DNA of 39,481 nucleotides, from NCBI GenBank assembly GCA_015067935.1, contig SVLL01000011.1, positions 1 through 39,481 on the forward strand. The letters are read 5' to 3'. The number at the start of each line of letters is the position of its first letter. Position 1 is the first letter of the stretch. A program made the translations under genes and the position numbers. This document shows positions 24,580-32,615 of this stretch, piece by piece. The stretch is from Oscillospiraceae bacterium (GTDB lineage Bacteria > Bacillota > Clostridia > Oscillospirales > Oscillospiraceae). The notes under the pieces are model-generated. The model was not told where the DNA came from. It worked only from the letters and a program-made list of their open reading frames with translations, and searched no databases.

Positions 24580-25746
24580 ATGCGTGAGATCTGGCACGAA
24601 TTTAAAAACTTTTTCCGCAAGGGCGATATTGTATTGCTGATTTTTTGCCTTGTGACCTCTGTATTTGGCTGCGCGATGGTAGCCAGTGCCACCAATGCTG
24701 CAAAATTCGAAGGCTCTACCCGTTACATTGAGATTCAGATTCTCTGTACCCTGATCGGTGTGTTTGCATACATAGTAATGTCTTCTATCGATGTGAGTAT
24801 TTTTACGGAGCGACGGATTTTGATCACCGCCCTAACCGTGGGCTTTTTGCTGCTGCTGATTCCCTTCGGTACGGATAACAATACCGGCAACAAGAGCTGG
24901 ATCCCCATTCCCGGTATCGGTGTCCATATTCAGCCGGCAGAAATCTGCAAAATTTTCTTCATTATGATTATGGCATCGGTGATGGCGGCCCACCAAAACC
25001 GGATTTCCGCCTTCCGTTCTGTTGTGCATATGGCGGTATATGCGGGTATCATCTGCCTTGTGAATCTACTGGTTTCCAGTGACTTGGGCGTGACGATGAT
25101 CTTTGTGGCGATTTTTATCGGAATGTTCCTGTCCTGCGGTGCACATCTGGGCTGGTTTTTCGGTGCAGCAGGCGTGATTGGAGCGATATTCCCTGTTCTT
25201 TGGAGTAAATTCTTTTCGGAAGAGCAGCGCAACCGTATTATGGTTATTTTTGCCCCGGAGAAAATTGACCCCACCGGTCTGGATGAGCGGTGGCATACCA
25301 CCCAAAGCTTAAATTCTCTCACCGGAGGCGGTATGTTCGGGCAGGGTTGGTTTAACGGAAACCGCACGCAGGGCGGTCAGCTGTTTGCCCAGCATACGGA
25401 CTATATTTTTGCATCGATCGGTGAGGAATTGGGCTATGTGGGCTGTATGGTCGTGATCGTATTGATGATGGCCATCATTATCCGCTGCATTGTTGTGGGC
25501 AACCGGAGCAAGGACTATCTGCGGAGAATGGTTTGCTATGGCGCGGCCTTTGCACTGATGTTCCAAGTGATGATTAACATCGGTATGTGCATTGGCGTGA
25601 TGCCCGTTATCGGCCTGACCCTGCCGCTGATCAGCTACGGTGGCAGCTCCATTATCGCAACCTATACGATGCTTGGTTTGGTTTCCGGCATCCATGCCCG
25701 TCCGGCACCGCCCACCCACGAGCGGTACATCCGCGCTCCCTTGTAA
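24580..25746 (+). CDS. SEDS peptidoglycan glycosyltransferase (RodA/FtsW/SpoVE family)
   Basis: 388-residue polytopic membrane protein with about ten spans. SEDS proteins polymerise lipid II into glycan strands, working with a class B penicillin-binding protein. Signature stretches: IQPAEICKIFFIMIMAS (~125-141), SDLGVTMIFVAIF, FAQHTDYIFASIGEELGYVG (~270-289, with the conserved Asp) and LISYGGSSIIATYTMLGL (~350-367). It stands alone, without mreBCD or a PBP gene nearby, so RodA, FtsW and SpoVE cannot be told apart here. GGAAGGGGGG lies 6 bp before the ATG. Confidence 0.93.
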   Translation: MREIWHEFKNFFRKGDIVLLIFCLVTSVFGCAMVASATNAAKFEGSTRYIEIQILCTLIGVFAYIVMSSIDVSIFTERRILITALTVGFLLLLIPFGTDNNTGNKSWIPIPGIGVHIQPAEICKIFFIMIMASVMAAHQNRISAFRSVVHMAVYAGIICLVNLLVSSDLGVTMIFVAIFIGMFLSCGAHLGWFFGAAGVIGAIFPVLWSKFFSEEQRNRIMVIFAPEKIDPTGLDERWHTTQSLNSLTGGGMFGQGWFNGNRTQGGQLFAQHTDYIFASIGEELGYVGCMVVIVLMMAIIIRCIVVGNRSKDYLRRMVCYGAAFALMFQVMINIGMCIGVMPVIGLTLPLISYGGSSIIATYTMLGLVSGIHARPAPPTHERYIRAPL

Positions 25747-25751
25747 AGTAT

Positions 25752-25781
25752 AAAAAAGCACCGCCAAGCGGTGCTTTTTTA
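25752..25781. terminator. Bidirectional terminator between SEDS and GNAT genes
   Basis: Perfect 13-bp stem AAAAAAGCACCGC / GCGGTGCTTTTTT around CAA, with T runs both ways; its right arm overlaps the GNAT gene's stop codon. Confidence 0.88.
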
Positions 25782-26285
25782 TATCTTTTTCTCGTAAGCC
25801 AGACGGTCGCTGCCGTTTTGAAGCACAATGCCACAGTACAGAAAGCCGTTTTTTGTCAGAATATGCTGCATCCGTTTGTTGCTTTCGTGGGTATCGATGC
25901 GCAGAGAATAAAAGCCCCGGGATTTGCAATAATCCTCTGTCAATCGAAATGTGACGGATGCCAAACCCATCCCCCGGAATTCCGGCGCAATGGCGATGCG
26001 ATGGACAACGGCGTAGGGTTCGTCAGATTTCCACTTGCCCCGGATTGCCGGATAGGAAGGATCTCCGTCAAAGCCCAGATACAGATAGGCTGCGATTTTT
26101 CCGTCGACTTTTACCACATAGCCCAGCTTTTCCCGGATGTCGCTGCGGATCGTTTCCGGGTTGGGAAAGCTGTCATCCCATTGCACAAAACCCTGCTGTC
26201 GCTGAAAATCCCGTCCGGAGCGAAGAATCTCAAGTGCCCGGTCAAAATCCTCAGACCGAGCAAGCGTCAGTTCGTATTTTTCCAT
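25779..26285 (-). CDS. GNAT family N-acetyltransferase
   Basis: 168-residue acetyltransferase. The acetyl-CoA-binding motif A is VVHRIAIAPEFRGMGLAS (~92-109: V-x-x-x-x-R-G-x-G), and motif B follows at YSLRIDTHESNKRMQHIL, which is typical for small-molecule GNATs. The substrate is unknown. It begins 2 bp after the upstream 62-residue gene on the same strand, so the two form an operon. The N-terminal part (LEILRSGRDFQRQQGFVQWDD) resembles clostridial GNATs annotated without known targets. Confidence 0.88.
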   Translation of the reverse strand: MEKYELTLARSEDFDRALEILRSGRDFQRQQGFVQWDDSFPNPETIRSDIREKLGYVVKVDGKIAAYLYLGFDGDPSYPAIRGKWKSDEPYAVVHRIAIAPEFRGMGLASVTFRLTEDYCKSRGFYSLRIDTHESNKRMQHILTKNGFLYCGIVLQNGSDRLAYEKKI

Positions 26286-26287
26286 AG

Positions 26288-26476
26288 TCAGGGGTCCAGC
26301 AGATCCAAAATTTCGTCCAGCATATCTTCCAGCTGCTCGTGCTCGTCTGCCCAGAGATCGTATTCTTCGCTTTCCATATTTACAGGCTCACGGGTATCCA
26401 GCTCGGCAATCTGCGCCTCTAAAGCAGCCTTCTGCGCCAGCAGATCGCTGGCCGGGTCAAATTTGATCATTGCCAT
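26288..26476 (-). CDS. Small acidic helical protein
   Basis: 62 residues, very acidic, with two predicted amphipathic helices: DLLAQKAALEAQIAELDTRE and EEYDLWADEHEQLEDMLDEI. Not recognised as a known family; the heptad-like spacing suggests a coiled coil or helical hairpin. A clear GAGGAGG lies 7 bp before the ATG and a good promoter lies upstream, so it is a real gene. It is cotranscribed with the GNAT gene and could be its partner or regulator; this is a guess. Confidence 0.75.
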   Translation of the reverse strand: MAMIKFDPASDLLAQKAALEAQIAELDTREPVNMESEEYDLWADEHEQLEDMLDEILDLLDP

Positions 26477-26502
26477 TGTGCTACCTCCTCAGGTTTTTTA
26501 TC

Positions 26503-26531
26503 ATTATACCACCGATTTTCATCCAATACAA
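26503..26531 (-). promoter_or_regulatory. Promoter of small acidic protein/GNAT operon
   Basis: Minus-strand TTGTAT (26526-26531), 17-bp spacer, TATAAT (26503-26508). It is divergent from the aldo/keto reductase gene, whose own TATAAT is at 26557-26562. Confidence 0.68.
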
Positions 26532-26556
26532 TATGGATTTTTGCCCATAGATGCGC

Positions 26557-26562
26557 TATAAT
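26557..26562 (+). promoter_or_regulatory. -10 box of aldo/keto reductase gene
   Basis: TATAAT 22 bp upstream of the GTG start. No good -35 hexamer is visible at 16-18 bp, so an activator may be needed. Confidence 0.45.
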
Positions 26563-26584
26563 AAATTGGAAAGGTGGGTTTTTT

Positions 26585-27766
26585 GTGAAATACCGCAAGG
26601 ATAAATACGGAAATGAAATCTCTGCGCTGGGCTTTGGCTGTATGCGCTTTCCCCGGAAAAACGGTGCCATCGATATGGCGGAAACGGAAAAGGAATTGCT
26701 GGCGGCAATTGATGCCGGTGTGAACTATTTCGATACCGCTTATATCTACCCCGGCAGCGAGGCCGCACTGGGTGAAATTCTTGCTAAGAACAATGTCCGG
26801 GAAAAGGTGTACATTGCCACCAAGCTGCCCCACTATCTGATTAAATCCCGGGAGAAAATGGAAAAGATTTTTGAGGAGCACCTGAAACGGCTGAAGACCG
26901 ACTACATAGACTATTACCTGATGCATATGCTTACCGATGTGCAGACTTGGGAAAGCCTGAAGAAGCTGGGCATTCTGGAATTTTTGGAGGAGAAGAAAAA
27001 GTCCGGTGCCATCCGGCAAATCGGCTTTTCCTACCATGGCAACACAGAAAAGTTTATCCAGCTGGTGGATGCCTATGACTGGGATTTCTGTCAGATTCAG
27101 TATAACTACATGGACGAGCACTCCCAGGCCGGTCGCAAGGGCTTGCAGTATGCCTATAATAAGGGCTTGCCGGTGGTGATTATGGAGCCTCTTCGGGGTG
27201 GTAAGCTGGTAAATCGGCTGCCCCAGCAGGCACTTACGGAGTTTGAAAACTATCCCATCCGGCACACGCCGGCTCAGTGGGCGTTGCGCTGGCTGTGGGA
27301 TCAAAAGGAAGTTACCTGCGTGCTGTCCGGAATGAATTCGATGGAAATGCTGACGGATAACATCAATACCGCCTCCACAACGGAAATCGGAGAGCTGGGA
27401 GAAGGGGAGCAGGCAATGCTTGCCCGGGTGCTTTCCGCCATCAATGCCAAAATGAAAGTGGGCTGCACCGGCTGCGGATATTGTATGCCCTGTCCCAAGG
27501 GTGTGGACATTCCCGGTATGTTTGCTGCCTACAATCTGCGGTATTCCGAGGGTAAATTCAGCGGTCTGAAGGAGCATTTTATGTGCAGTGCTGCCCGTCG
27601 GGATTCTACAGCGGTTTATAATTGCATCGGCTGCGGCAAATGCGAGAGCCATTGCCCTCAGCATATCCCCATCCGTCAGGAACTGAAAAATGCTTCCAAG
27701 GAGCTGGAGGGACCCATCTATCGCACCGCCCGGAAGGTCGTGGAGCTTTTCAAGCTCTATGGATAG
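26585..27766 (+). CDS. Aldo/keto reductase with C-terminal 4Fe-4S domain
   Basis: 393 residues with a GTG start, AAGGTGG about 8 bp upstream. Residues 1-~280 form the NADPH-dependent aldo/keto reductase barrel with the full tetrad: Asp50 and Tyr55 in YFDTAYIYPGSE, Lys80 in IATKLP, His114 in YYLMHML. The C-terminal ~100 residues carry two cysteine groups, CTGCGYCMPCP and CIGCGKCESHCP, expected to hold iron-sulfur clusters. This fusion is common in anaerobic Clostridia and suggests electrons enter through ferredoxin-like clusters; the substrate is unknown. The next gene lies 12 bp downstream. Confidence 0.93.
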   Translation: MKYRKDKYGNEISALGFGCMRFPRKNGAIDMAETEKELLAAIDAGVNYFDTAYIYPGSEAALGEILAKNNVREKVYIATKLPHYLIKSREKMEKIFEEHLKRLKTDYIDYYLMHMLTDVQTWESLKKLGILEFLEEKKKSGAIRQIGFSYHGNTEKFIQLVDAYDWDFCQIQYNYMDEHSQAGRKGLQYAYNKGLPVVIMEPLRGGKLVNRLPQQALTEFENYPIRHTPAQWALRWLWDQKEVTCVLSGMNSMEMLTDNINTASTTEIGELGEGEQAMLARVLSAINAKMKVGCTGCGYCMPCPKGVDIPGMFAAYNLRYSEGKFSGLKEHFMCSAARRDSTAVYNCIGCGKCESHCPQHIPIRQELKNASKELEGPIYRTARKVVELFKLYG

Positions 27767-27778
27767 GGAGGAACAAAG

Positions 27779-28111
27779 ATGGATATTGCAGGAAAGATCA
27801 TTGGCTGGATTGTATCCTTCGGGTGTGCAATTCTGTTTTATTCGATCGGTGTATACGCACAGAAACGGGAAAAGCCCATGTGGTTTTGGTCCGGCAGACC
27901 GGTAGATGATGCACAAATCACAGATGTCAGGCAGTATAACCGGGAAAACGGTGTGATGTGGAAATTGTATTCTCTGTGGTATGTGGCGGCAGGTGTGGCG
28001 GAGATTTGGAGCGAAATTGCCTATTTGATTATCCTTGTGCTGAGTGTTACAGCAGGCCTTGCTATTTTGATTCGGTCTTACAAGGGAATTCTTAATAAGT
28101 ATACTGTGTGA
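27779..28111 (+). CDS. Unrecognised small membrane protein
   Basis: 110 residues, three hydrophobic segments: ~7-24, ~64-78 and ~80-98, with a loop EKPMWFWSGRPVDDAQITD between the first two. Family not recognised with certainty; the loop resembles small uncharacterised Firmicutes membrane proteins with an FWSG motif. GGGAGG precedes the ATG. It lies 12 bp after the aldo/keto reductase gene and is probably cotranscribed. Confidence 0.75.
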   Translation: MDIAGKIIGWIVSFGCAILFYSIGVYAQKREKPMWFWSGRPVDDAQITDVRQYNRENGVMWKLYSLWYVAAGVAEIWSEIAYLIILVLSVTAGLAILIRSYKGILNKYTV

Positions 28112-28121
28112 TAAGTTAAAG

Positions 28122-28150
28122 ATCCGACACCCTGATGGGTGTCGGATTTT
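28122..28150. terminator. Terminator between convergent genes
   Basis: Perfect 11-bp stem ATCCGACACCC / GGGTGTCGGAT around TGAT, with a short T run on the plus strand and CTTTAA on the minus strand. Confidence 0.72.
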
Positions 28151-28159
28151 GCTTATATT

Positions 28160-28924
28160 CTATACTGCAGCAGGTGTTTTCTTTGCAAGCAGCTTGCGAA
28201 TCACTTTGTACAGACAGTAAAAACCGATCACAAAGCCAAAATGCACTGCTGTCAGACCCGCAATGTAAATCAGCTGAGTCGGCCAGTAGCCGATAACGGG
28301 CTGCAGGGAAAGACGGAACTCCTCAATGGGAGGGACATTGCAGTGATAGAAACCGGCGTAATTGGTTTCCAGCAGTTGGGACATAACAGCGGCAATGACA
28401 CAGAAAGCAGTCAGAAACAGAACAATCAGCTTGTGTTCTCCGGTGGGCGCGGGGGTGTGGAGGTCCAGTGCCACCATCAGCATAAAGGCCAGCATCGCCA
28501 AATTGTGGAACAGTACCGTATGGGCGTCCAGATAATTGGTAAAAAAGCCTTCAATGTTGCCTGCACTGTAAATCAGGCAGGGGTAAATTGCCGTCAGCCA
28601 AAAGATCGCGCCGCAGATGGCAGTGCCTACCGCGCGCACCTGCGCGGCATATTTGCCCGTGTAAAAAGCCATCGCAGGCAGCGTGAACAGCAGTAGTGAG
28701 CAGAAATGCAGAGGAATGTGATACAGATCATACCCCCGTGAGAAGGATACCGCCTGCTTGCCGATTTCCAGCAGAATCAAAACAACCGCAATAATCTGCA
28801 CGGGGATCATCCGGATTTTCAGCTCTTTCTTTCCCAGCAGAAGCCGCAGTGCAACACTCAAAATGAGCATAGCGACCATGGCGGGGAGCAGGGTTTTTAT
28901 GTGCGCAGGTGACCAAAGCTCCAT
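28160..28924 (-). CDS. YwaF family integral membrane protein
   Basis: 254 residues with about seven spans. YHIPLHFCSLLLFTLPAMAFY (~68-88, read around the PLHFCS core) is the hallmark of the YwaF/TIGR02206 family, whose function is unknown. The later NYLDAHTVLFHNLAML and the Tyr/Asn-rich loop ETNYAGFYHCN fit the same family. Strong AAAGGAGGT lies 7 bp before the ATG. Single-gene unit, divergent from the glycosidase-like gene. Confidence 0.85.
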   Translation of the reverse strand: MELWSPAHIKTLLPAMVAMLILSVALRLLLGKKELKIRMIPVQIIAVVLILLEIGKQAVSFSRGYDLYHIPLHFCSLLLFTLPAMAFYTGKYAAQVRAVGTAICGAIFWLTAIYPCLIYSAGNIEGFFTNYLDAHTVLFHNLAMLAFMLMVALDLHTPAPTGEHKLIVLFLTAFCVIAAVMSQLLETNYAGFYHCNVPPIEEFRLSLQPVIGYWPTQLIYIAGLTAVHFGFVIGFYCLYKVIRKLLAKKTPAAV

Positions 28925-28972
28925 AGAATGGACCTCCTTTTGAACAAAAATGTGTCAAACTTTTCCATTCTC

Positions 28973-29000
28973 ATTATACAAATTTCTACCGCAAAGGCAA
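28973..29000 (-). promoter_or_regulatory. Promoter of ywaF-like gene
   Basis: Minus-strand TTGCCT (28995-29000), 16-bp spacer, TATAAT (28973-28978). Confidence 0.55.
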
Positions 29001-29023
29001 ATTAAGATTTCCTTAAGCGGTGA

Positions 29024-29052
29024 TTGACGAACACCCCGGGGTGTGCTACAAT
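29024..29052 (+). promoter_or_regulatory. Promoter with operator in the spacer, glycosidase-like gene
   Basis: TTGACG (29024-29029), 17-bp spacer, TACAAT (29047-29052). The spacer contains a perfect 14-bp palindrome ACACCCCGGGGTGT (29031-29044), placed where a repressor would exclude RNA polymerase. Confidence 0.75.
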
Positions 29053-29092
29053 GACAAAAACTGTGCAAAGCACAGCCGGGAGGATGGAATAT

Positions 29093-31120
29093 ATGAAAGA
29101 AAAACAAGTAAGAGGTATCAATATCCTCAACCCCGTGGATATTGACAGAGAATACTACCTTAATTCGATCGATTACGCCATCAAGAATAACTATAACCAC
29201 ATCCAGATCAATGGTCCCATTCACAACCTGAAGCGGAGCAATCTGGACGGCATGATGTTCTACAATAAGTACAGCCAATTCAACGGTGAGAAGGATGCGG
29301 ACTATGTGAAGCACTGCCTGAAGGTGGTCAATGAGGGTCTGGAAAAGTCCCATGCTGCCGGCATCAAGACCTATATGTGGCACCACGAGCTGGAAGTACC
29401 CAACGACTTCCGGGATGCCTTCCCTGAAATCGTCAATGAGTATGGCGATGTGGAGGTTTCTCACCCCATTATCAAGGATTTTCTGGAAAACAAAATCCGG
29501 GATTTCTTTGCCCAGTATCCTTTGATGGATGGCTTTGTGCTGACCTATTATGAAACCAAGATTCCCCTCCTGCGCCTGAAGGGGCAGAAGATGACCGTCA
29601 ACGAGATTATGACTTATGTGACGGGTATTCTGTACCGTACCTGCAAGGCGTTAGGCAAGGAGGTCATCGTCCGCACCAACGCCACTACAGAGAAAGACTA
29701 TCAGATCCTGCTGGAGGCCTACGAAAAGGTGTCCACCGATGATCTGATGATTATGGAAAAGTGGACCCAGTTCGACTGGTCGTTGTCCCTGCCCAGCAAT
29801 TATTTCATCCGTAACATCAAGAAAAATCCGTTGCTGATGGAGACCGACCTTTTTGGCGAATACTACGGCAAGGGCAGACTCCCCCTAATGCTCAAGGAGC
29901 ATATTCAGGAGAAGGTGGCATACTGTGAGCAGTATAATTCCATCGGCTATTGCTCCCGGATCGACCGGGGCGGTTTCTCCTCTTTTGGTACTGTCAATGA
30001 GGTGAACCTGCATGTGATGAAAGCGGTTCTGGGCGGCTTTGATCTGGAAGAAACGCTGGACAAGTTCTTTGCCGAAAACTATGGCAAGGCCGGTCCTGCC
30101 GTGAAGGCTGTGATGGAAAAGACCGAGTGGATCGTCCGCAAGATGATCTTTGCCAACGAGTACTATTTCAGCCAGCTTAGCTGGTTCCCGGACATCAACC
30201 ACAGCAAGAACCACTTCTATTTTGAACTGATGCGTGAGGATTATAAGATCGCCTCTAACGAATGGTTCGTGCCCGTGGGATATGAGCGCGGTCCCGTGGA
30301 GAATATCTTCAATGACCTGAATTATTCCAAGGCTGAAGCTGCCAAGTGTATGCAGGAGATTGAGGCCCTGAAGGGCGTGCTGACAGAAGAAAAATATCAG
30401 CAGCTTTATGTGGATTTCAAGAATTTGGAACTGGCATCTGCCTGCTGGCTGGAAATGGCCAACATTTTCTACAACTATGTCCGCTATTTCGACGAAAAGA
30501 AGCCGGAATATAAGGCTGCAATGTTCAAGGCGATGGAGGATCTGACCGCTTTGGATGCCAAGGGCAAAGCACTTTTGGGTAAGGAGTTCTACTGCAACTT
30601 CATCGACATCAATGCCGAGCGTCGCAATGGCGAAAAGGTGCTGGACTTCATTGCATCCGTTAAGGAGAGTTTTGCTTATGAAGAGCCTGCAAGAGCCGCG
30701 TTGGAAGCAGAAAATCTGACCGATTTCGTCCTCTGCGGCAGCGGCTGTGAGGGCCATGAGATCCAAAAGGAAGTCAATTTCAGCGACACAGTGATGGTGG
30801 GCGGAGAGCAGGCTCGCATCACCGGCAACAAGCGTGGAATGGAGTGGAGCACCATCACCGCCCACGGCTGGTTCTCTTACAAGCTGAAAATCAAGCCCGG
30901 TCAGGAAAATGTGATCTCCGTGGTGGCCGGCAGCTCCACAGATACCCTGAAGATGAAGGTGACCATCGGTGACAAGGAGTGGATTGTTGACCAGCCCAAC
31001 GAGGGTAAGAATACCTTGGTGTTTAAGTACGCCGCCGGGGCAGATGAGACCAATGTCCGTATCCGTTTCGACAAAATCTCCGGCAATATGCCTATGATGT
31101 ACAATGTGAAGGTACAGTAA
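29093..31120 (+). CDS. Large glycosidase-like protein, family not recognised
   Basis: 675 residues, no signal peptide, so cytoplasmic. Residues ~1-330 look like a TIM barrel: NPVDIDREYYLNSIDYAIKN, then KTYMWHHELEVPNDFRDAFP, LMDGFVLTYYETK, GKEVIVRTNATTEKDY and GYCSRIDRGGFSSFG at strand-end positions. Residues ~330-560 are helical. Residues ~575-675 form a beta-rich C-terminal module. The order recalls alpha-glucuronidase/hexosaminidase-like barrels, but no family or catalytic pair can be named. An intracellular enzyme for imported oligosaccharides is a guess. Start at ATG 29093 because GGAGG lies 9 bp upstream; the ATG at 29084 overlaps that site. Followed by a terminator and a WYL regulator. 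Confidence 0.6.
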   Translation: MKEKQVRGINILNPVDIDREYYLNSIDYAIKNNYNHIQINGPIHNLKRSNLDGMMFYNKYSQFNGEKDADYVKHCLKVVNEGLEKSHAAGIKTYMWHHELEVPNDFRDAFPEIVNEYGDVEVSHPIIKDFLENKIRDFFAQYPLMDGFVLTYYETKIPLLRLKGQKMTVNEIMTYVTGILYRTCKALGKEVIVRTNATTEKDYQILLEAYEKVSTDDLMIMEKWTQFDWSLSLPSNYFIRNIKKNPLLMETDLFGEYYGKGRLPLMLKEHIQEKVAYCEQYNSIGYCSRIDRGGFSSFGTVNEVNLHVMKAVLGGFDLEETLDKFFAENYGKAGPAVKAVMEKTEWIVRKMIFANEYYFSQLSWFPDINHSKNHFYFELMREDYKIASNEWFVPVGYERGPVENIFNDLNYSKAEAAKCMQEIEALKGVLTEEKYQQLYVDFKNLELASACWLEMANIFYNYVRYFDEKKPEYKAAMFKAMEDLTALDAKGKALLGKEFYCNFIDINAERRNGEKVLDFIASVKESFAYEEPARAALEAENLTDFVLCGSGCEGHEIQKEVNFSDTVMVGGEQARITGNKRGMEWSTITAHGWFSYKLKIKPGQENVISVVAGSSTDTLKMKVTIGDKEWIVDQPNEGKNTLVFKYAAGADETNVRIRFDKISGNMPMMYNVKVQ

Positions 31121-31133
31121 TACATCCACAAAT

Positions 31134-31182
31134 ATGCCCATCTGTCGCGAAAATGTGACAGATGGGCATTGCTTTTTATTTT
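31134..31182 (+). terminator. Terminator of glycosidase-like gene
   Basis: Perfect 13-bp stem ATGCCCATCTGTC / GACAGATGGGCAT with a 10-nt loop, followed by TGCTTTTTATTTT. Its T-rich tail doubles as the -35 region of the next promoter. Confidence 0.83.
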
Positions 31183-31197
31183 GGGGCGTGATATGAT
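31169..31197 (+). promoter_or_regulatory. Promoter of WYL regulator gene
   Basis: TTGCTT (31169-31174), 17-bp spacer, TATGAT (31192-31197). The -35 overlaps the foot of the preceding terminator. Confidence 0.58.
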
Positions 31198-31232
31198 ACG
31201 GGAAAGGACAATCTCCAAGGGGTGGAATTTCT

Positions 31233-32213
31233 ATGGTGCAGGATAATTATCGCAAAATCAAGCTGTTACGGCTGTTGGAACTGCTGCGGCAGGATACGGA
31301 TGAGCAGCATCCGATGACCACAAGTCAAATCTGTGCCCGGCTGGGACAGATCGGAATTGTCTGCGACCGCAGAACACTCAGTAAGGACATTGCTCTGCTC
31401 AATGAGCAGGGGTATGAGATTATGGATACGCCCGTGGGTCACGAAAAGGGCTATTTTGTGGAGGACCGCAGCTTCAGCGTTCCGGAGCTGAAGATATTGA
31501 TGGATGCGGTGCAGGCGGCCAGCTTCATCACAGAAAAGAAAACCGCCGAATTACTGGAGAAAATTGCCGTACTGGGCGGCAGCCACCGGGCGGAGATCCT
31601 GAAGGGCAATGTGGTGAATTTTAAGACCGCAAAGCATTCCAACGAGCAGATTTTTTACAATGTAGATGCCCTTGAGCAGGCCATTGATCGGCAGAAAAAA
31701 GTGCTGTTTCGCTATTTTGATCTGAACGAAAACTGCGAGAAGGTCTACCGTCGGGATGGCCATCGCTATGTGGTAGAGCCAATCGCCCTTATTTTCAATG
31801 AGGATAACTACTACCTGCTTTGCTACAGCTCCCGGCATCAAAAGACCTCTACCTATCGTCTGGACCGGATGGAGTCAGTAGAGCTGCTAGACGAGTGCAT
31901 CACAGAAAAAGCATTGGAGCTTAAGAGCGAGATTGCGGATTACACAGAACAGGTGTTTAAGATGTATGCCGGTGATGCAGTGGATATTGTAATTGAGTTT
32001 AAGGACAATCTTATTGGTGTGGTGTTCGATAAATTCGGGGAGGATACCAAAATGATGCGTTGTGGTCCGGACAAATGCGTTGCCACCGTTAAAGTGCAGA
32101 TCAGCCCGGTATTTTGGGGCTGGCTGTTCCAGTTTGCAGGGGAGATGAAGCTCCTCTCTCCGGACAATCTGATCGAGGAATACAAGGCAAGAGCTAAATT
32201 AATTATGGGATAA
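31233..32213 (+). CDS. WYL-domain transcriptional regulator
   Basis: 326 residues. The N-terminal ~70 residues form a winged helix (TTSQICARLGQIGIVCDRRTLSKDIALLNEQG). The middle (~150-215) is the WYL ligand-sensing domain with YVVEPIALIFNEDNYYLLCYS; the Trp-Tyr-Leu core is here YYL, a common variant. The C-terminal ~80 residues form the WCX extension. WYL regulators sense nucleic acid or nucleotide ligands in several stress and defence pathways. It directly follows the glycosidase-like gene and may act on the palindrome in that gene's promoter; this is inference. Confidence 0.9.
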   Translation: MVQDNYRKIKLLRLLELLRQDTDEQHPMTTSQICARLGQIGIVCDRRTLSKDIALLNEQGYEIMDTPVGHEKGYFVEDRSFSVPELKILMDAVQAASFITEKKTAELLEKIAVLGGSHRAEILKGNVVNFKTAKHSNEQIFYNVDALEQAIDRQKKVLFRYFDLNENCEKVYRRDGHRYVVEPIALIFNEDNYYLLCYSSRHQKTSTYRLDRMESVELLDECITEKALELKSEIADYTEQVFKMYAGDAVDIVIEFKDNLIGVVFDKFGEDTKMMRCGPDKCVATVKVQISPVFWGWLFQFAGEMKLLSPDNLIEEYKARAKLIMG

Positions 32214-32216
32214 GGA

Positions 32217-32256
32217 AACCGCCATTGCAGCTGTGCAATGGCGGTTGTTTGTTTAT
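32217..32256 (+). terminator. Terminator of WYL regulator gene
   Basis: Perfect 13-bp stem AACCGCCATTGCA / TGCAATGGCGGTT around GCTG, followed by GTTTGTTTAT. Confidence 0.8.
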
Positions 32257-32423
32257 AGAAATGCTGCAACGATGGCCAGCACGCCGATGGCAGTGCAGGC
32301 ACCGCACAAAAAAAGGCAGGCGGAATTCAGCCCGGTATTCAGACGCGCGGCCAGCTTGACAAGGCGGGGTTCCTTCGGGGTTTCTTCATTTCGGAAATCA
32401 TGATAAATAATGCGTGCGGTCAT
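32253..32423 (-). CDS. Small single-span protein
   Basis: 56 residues: a basic, soluble N-terminus (MTARIIYHDFRNEETPKEP) and one hydrophobic C-terminal segment (~33-56, rich in Ala, Cys and Leu). Not recognised. AGGAGG lies 7 bp before the ATG at 32423; the longer frame back to 32468 starts upstream of a likely -10 box (TATACT, 32458-32463 region) and has no ribosome site. Probably a small membrane protein. Confidence 0.68.
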   Translation of the reverse strand: MTARIIYHDFRNEETPKEPRLVKLAARLNTGLNSACLFLCGACTAIGVLAIVAAFL

Positions 32424-32488
32424 TTTGGTTACCTCCTGTGTTTTTTCTTTCTGACCATAGTATAACACAAAAGGAATGAAAAAGCGAC

Positions 32489-32570
32489 AACTATTTTTAT
32501 AGTTTTACCTAACTGTCGCGATTTTGCGACAGTTAGGAGCGAAAAAGCTCCGCAGGGCAATGCCCTGCGG
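32489..32570. repeat. Cluster of four adjoining hairpins
   Basis: Consecutive perfect inverted repeats: AACTAT/ATAGTT (32489-32504), CCTAACTGTCGC/GCGACAGTTAGG (32508-32537), GGAGC/GCTCC (32536-32551), and CCGCAGGGC/GCCCTGCGG (32550-32570). On the minus strand the last is followed by AGCTTTTTCG and could terminate the HD gene. The core CTGTCGC resembles the terminator arm at 31140-31163. Confidence 0.7.
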
Positions 32571-32615
32571 ACGAAAGATGTTGATTTTCAATAAATGCGA
32601 TGCGTGTTTTTCTTG

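Noticed and set aside
26519-27916. 465-residue ORF antisense to the aldo/keto reductase gene
   Set aside because: It would cross the divergent promoters and lacks any family motif.
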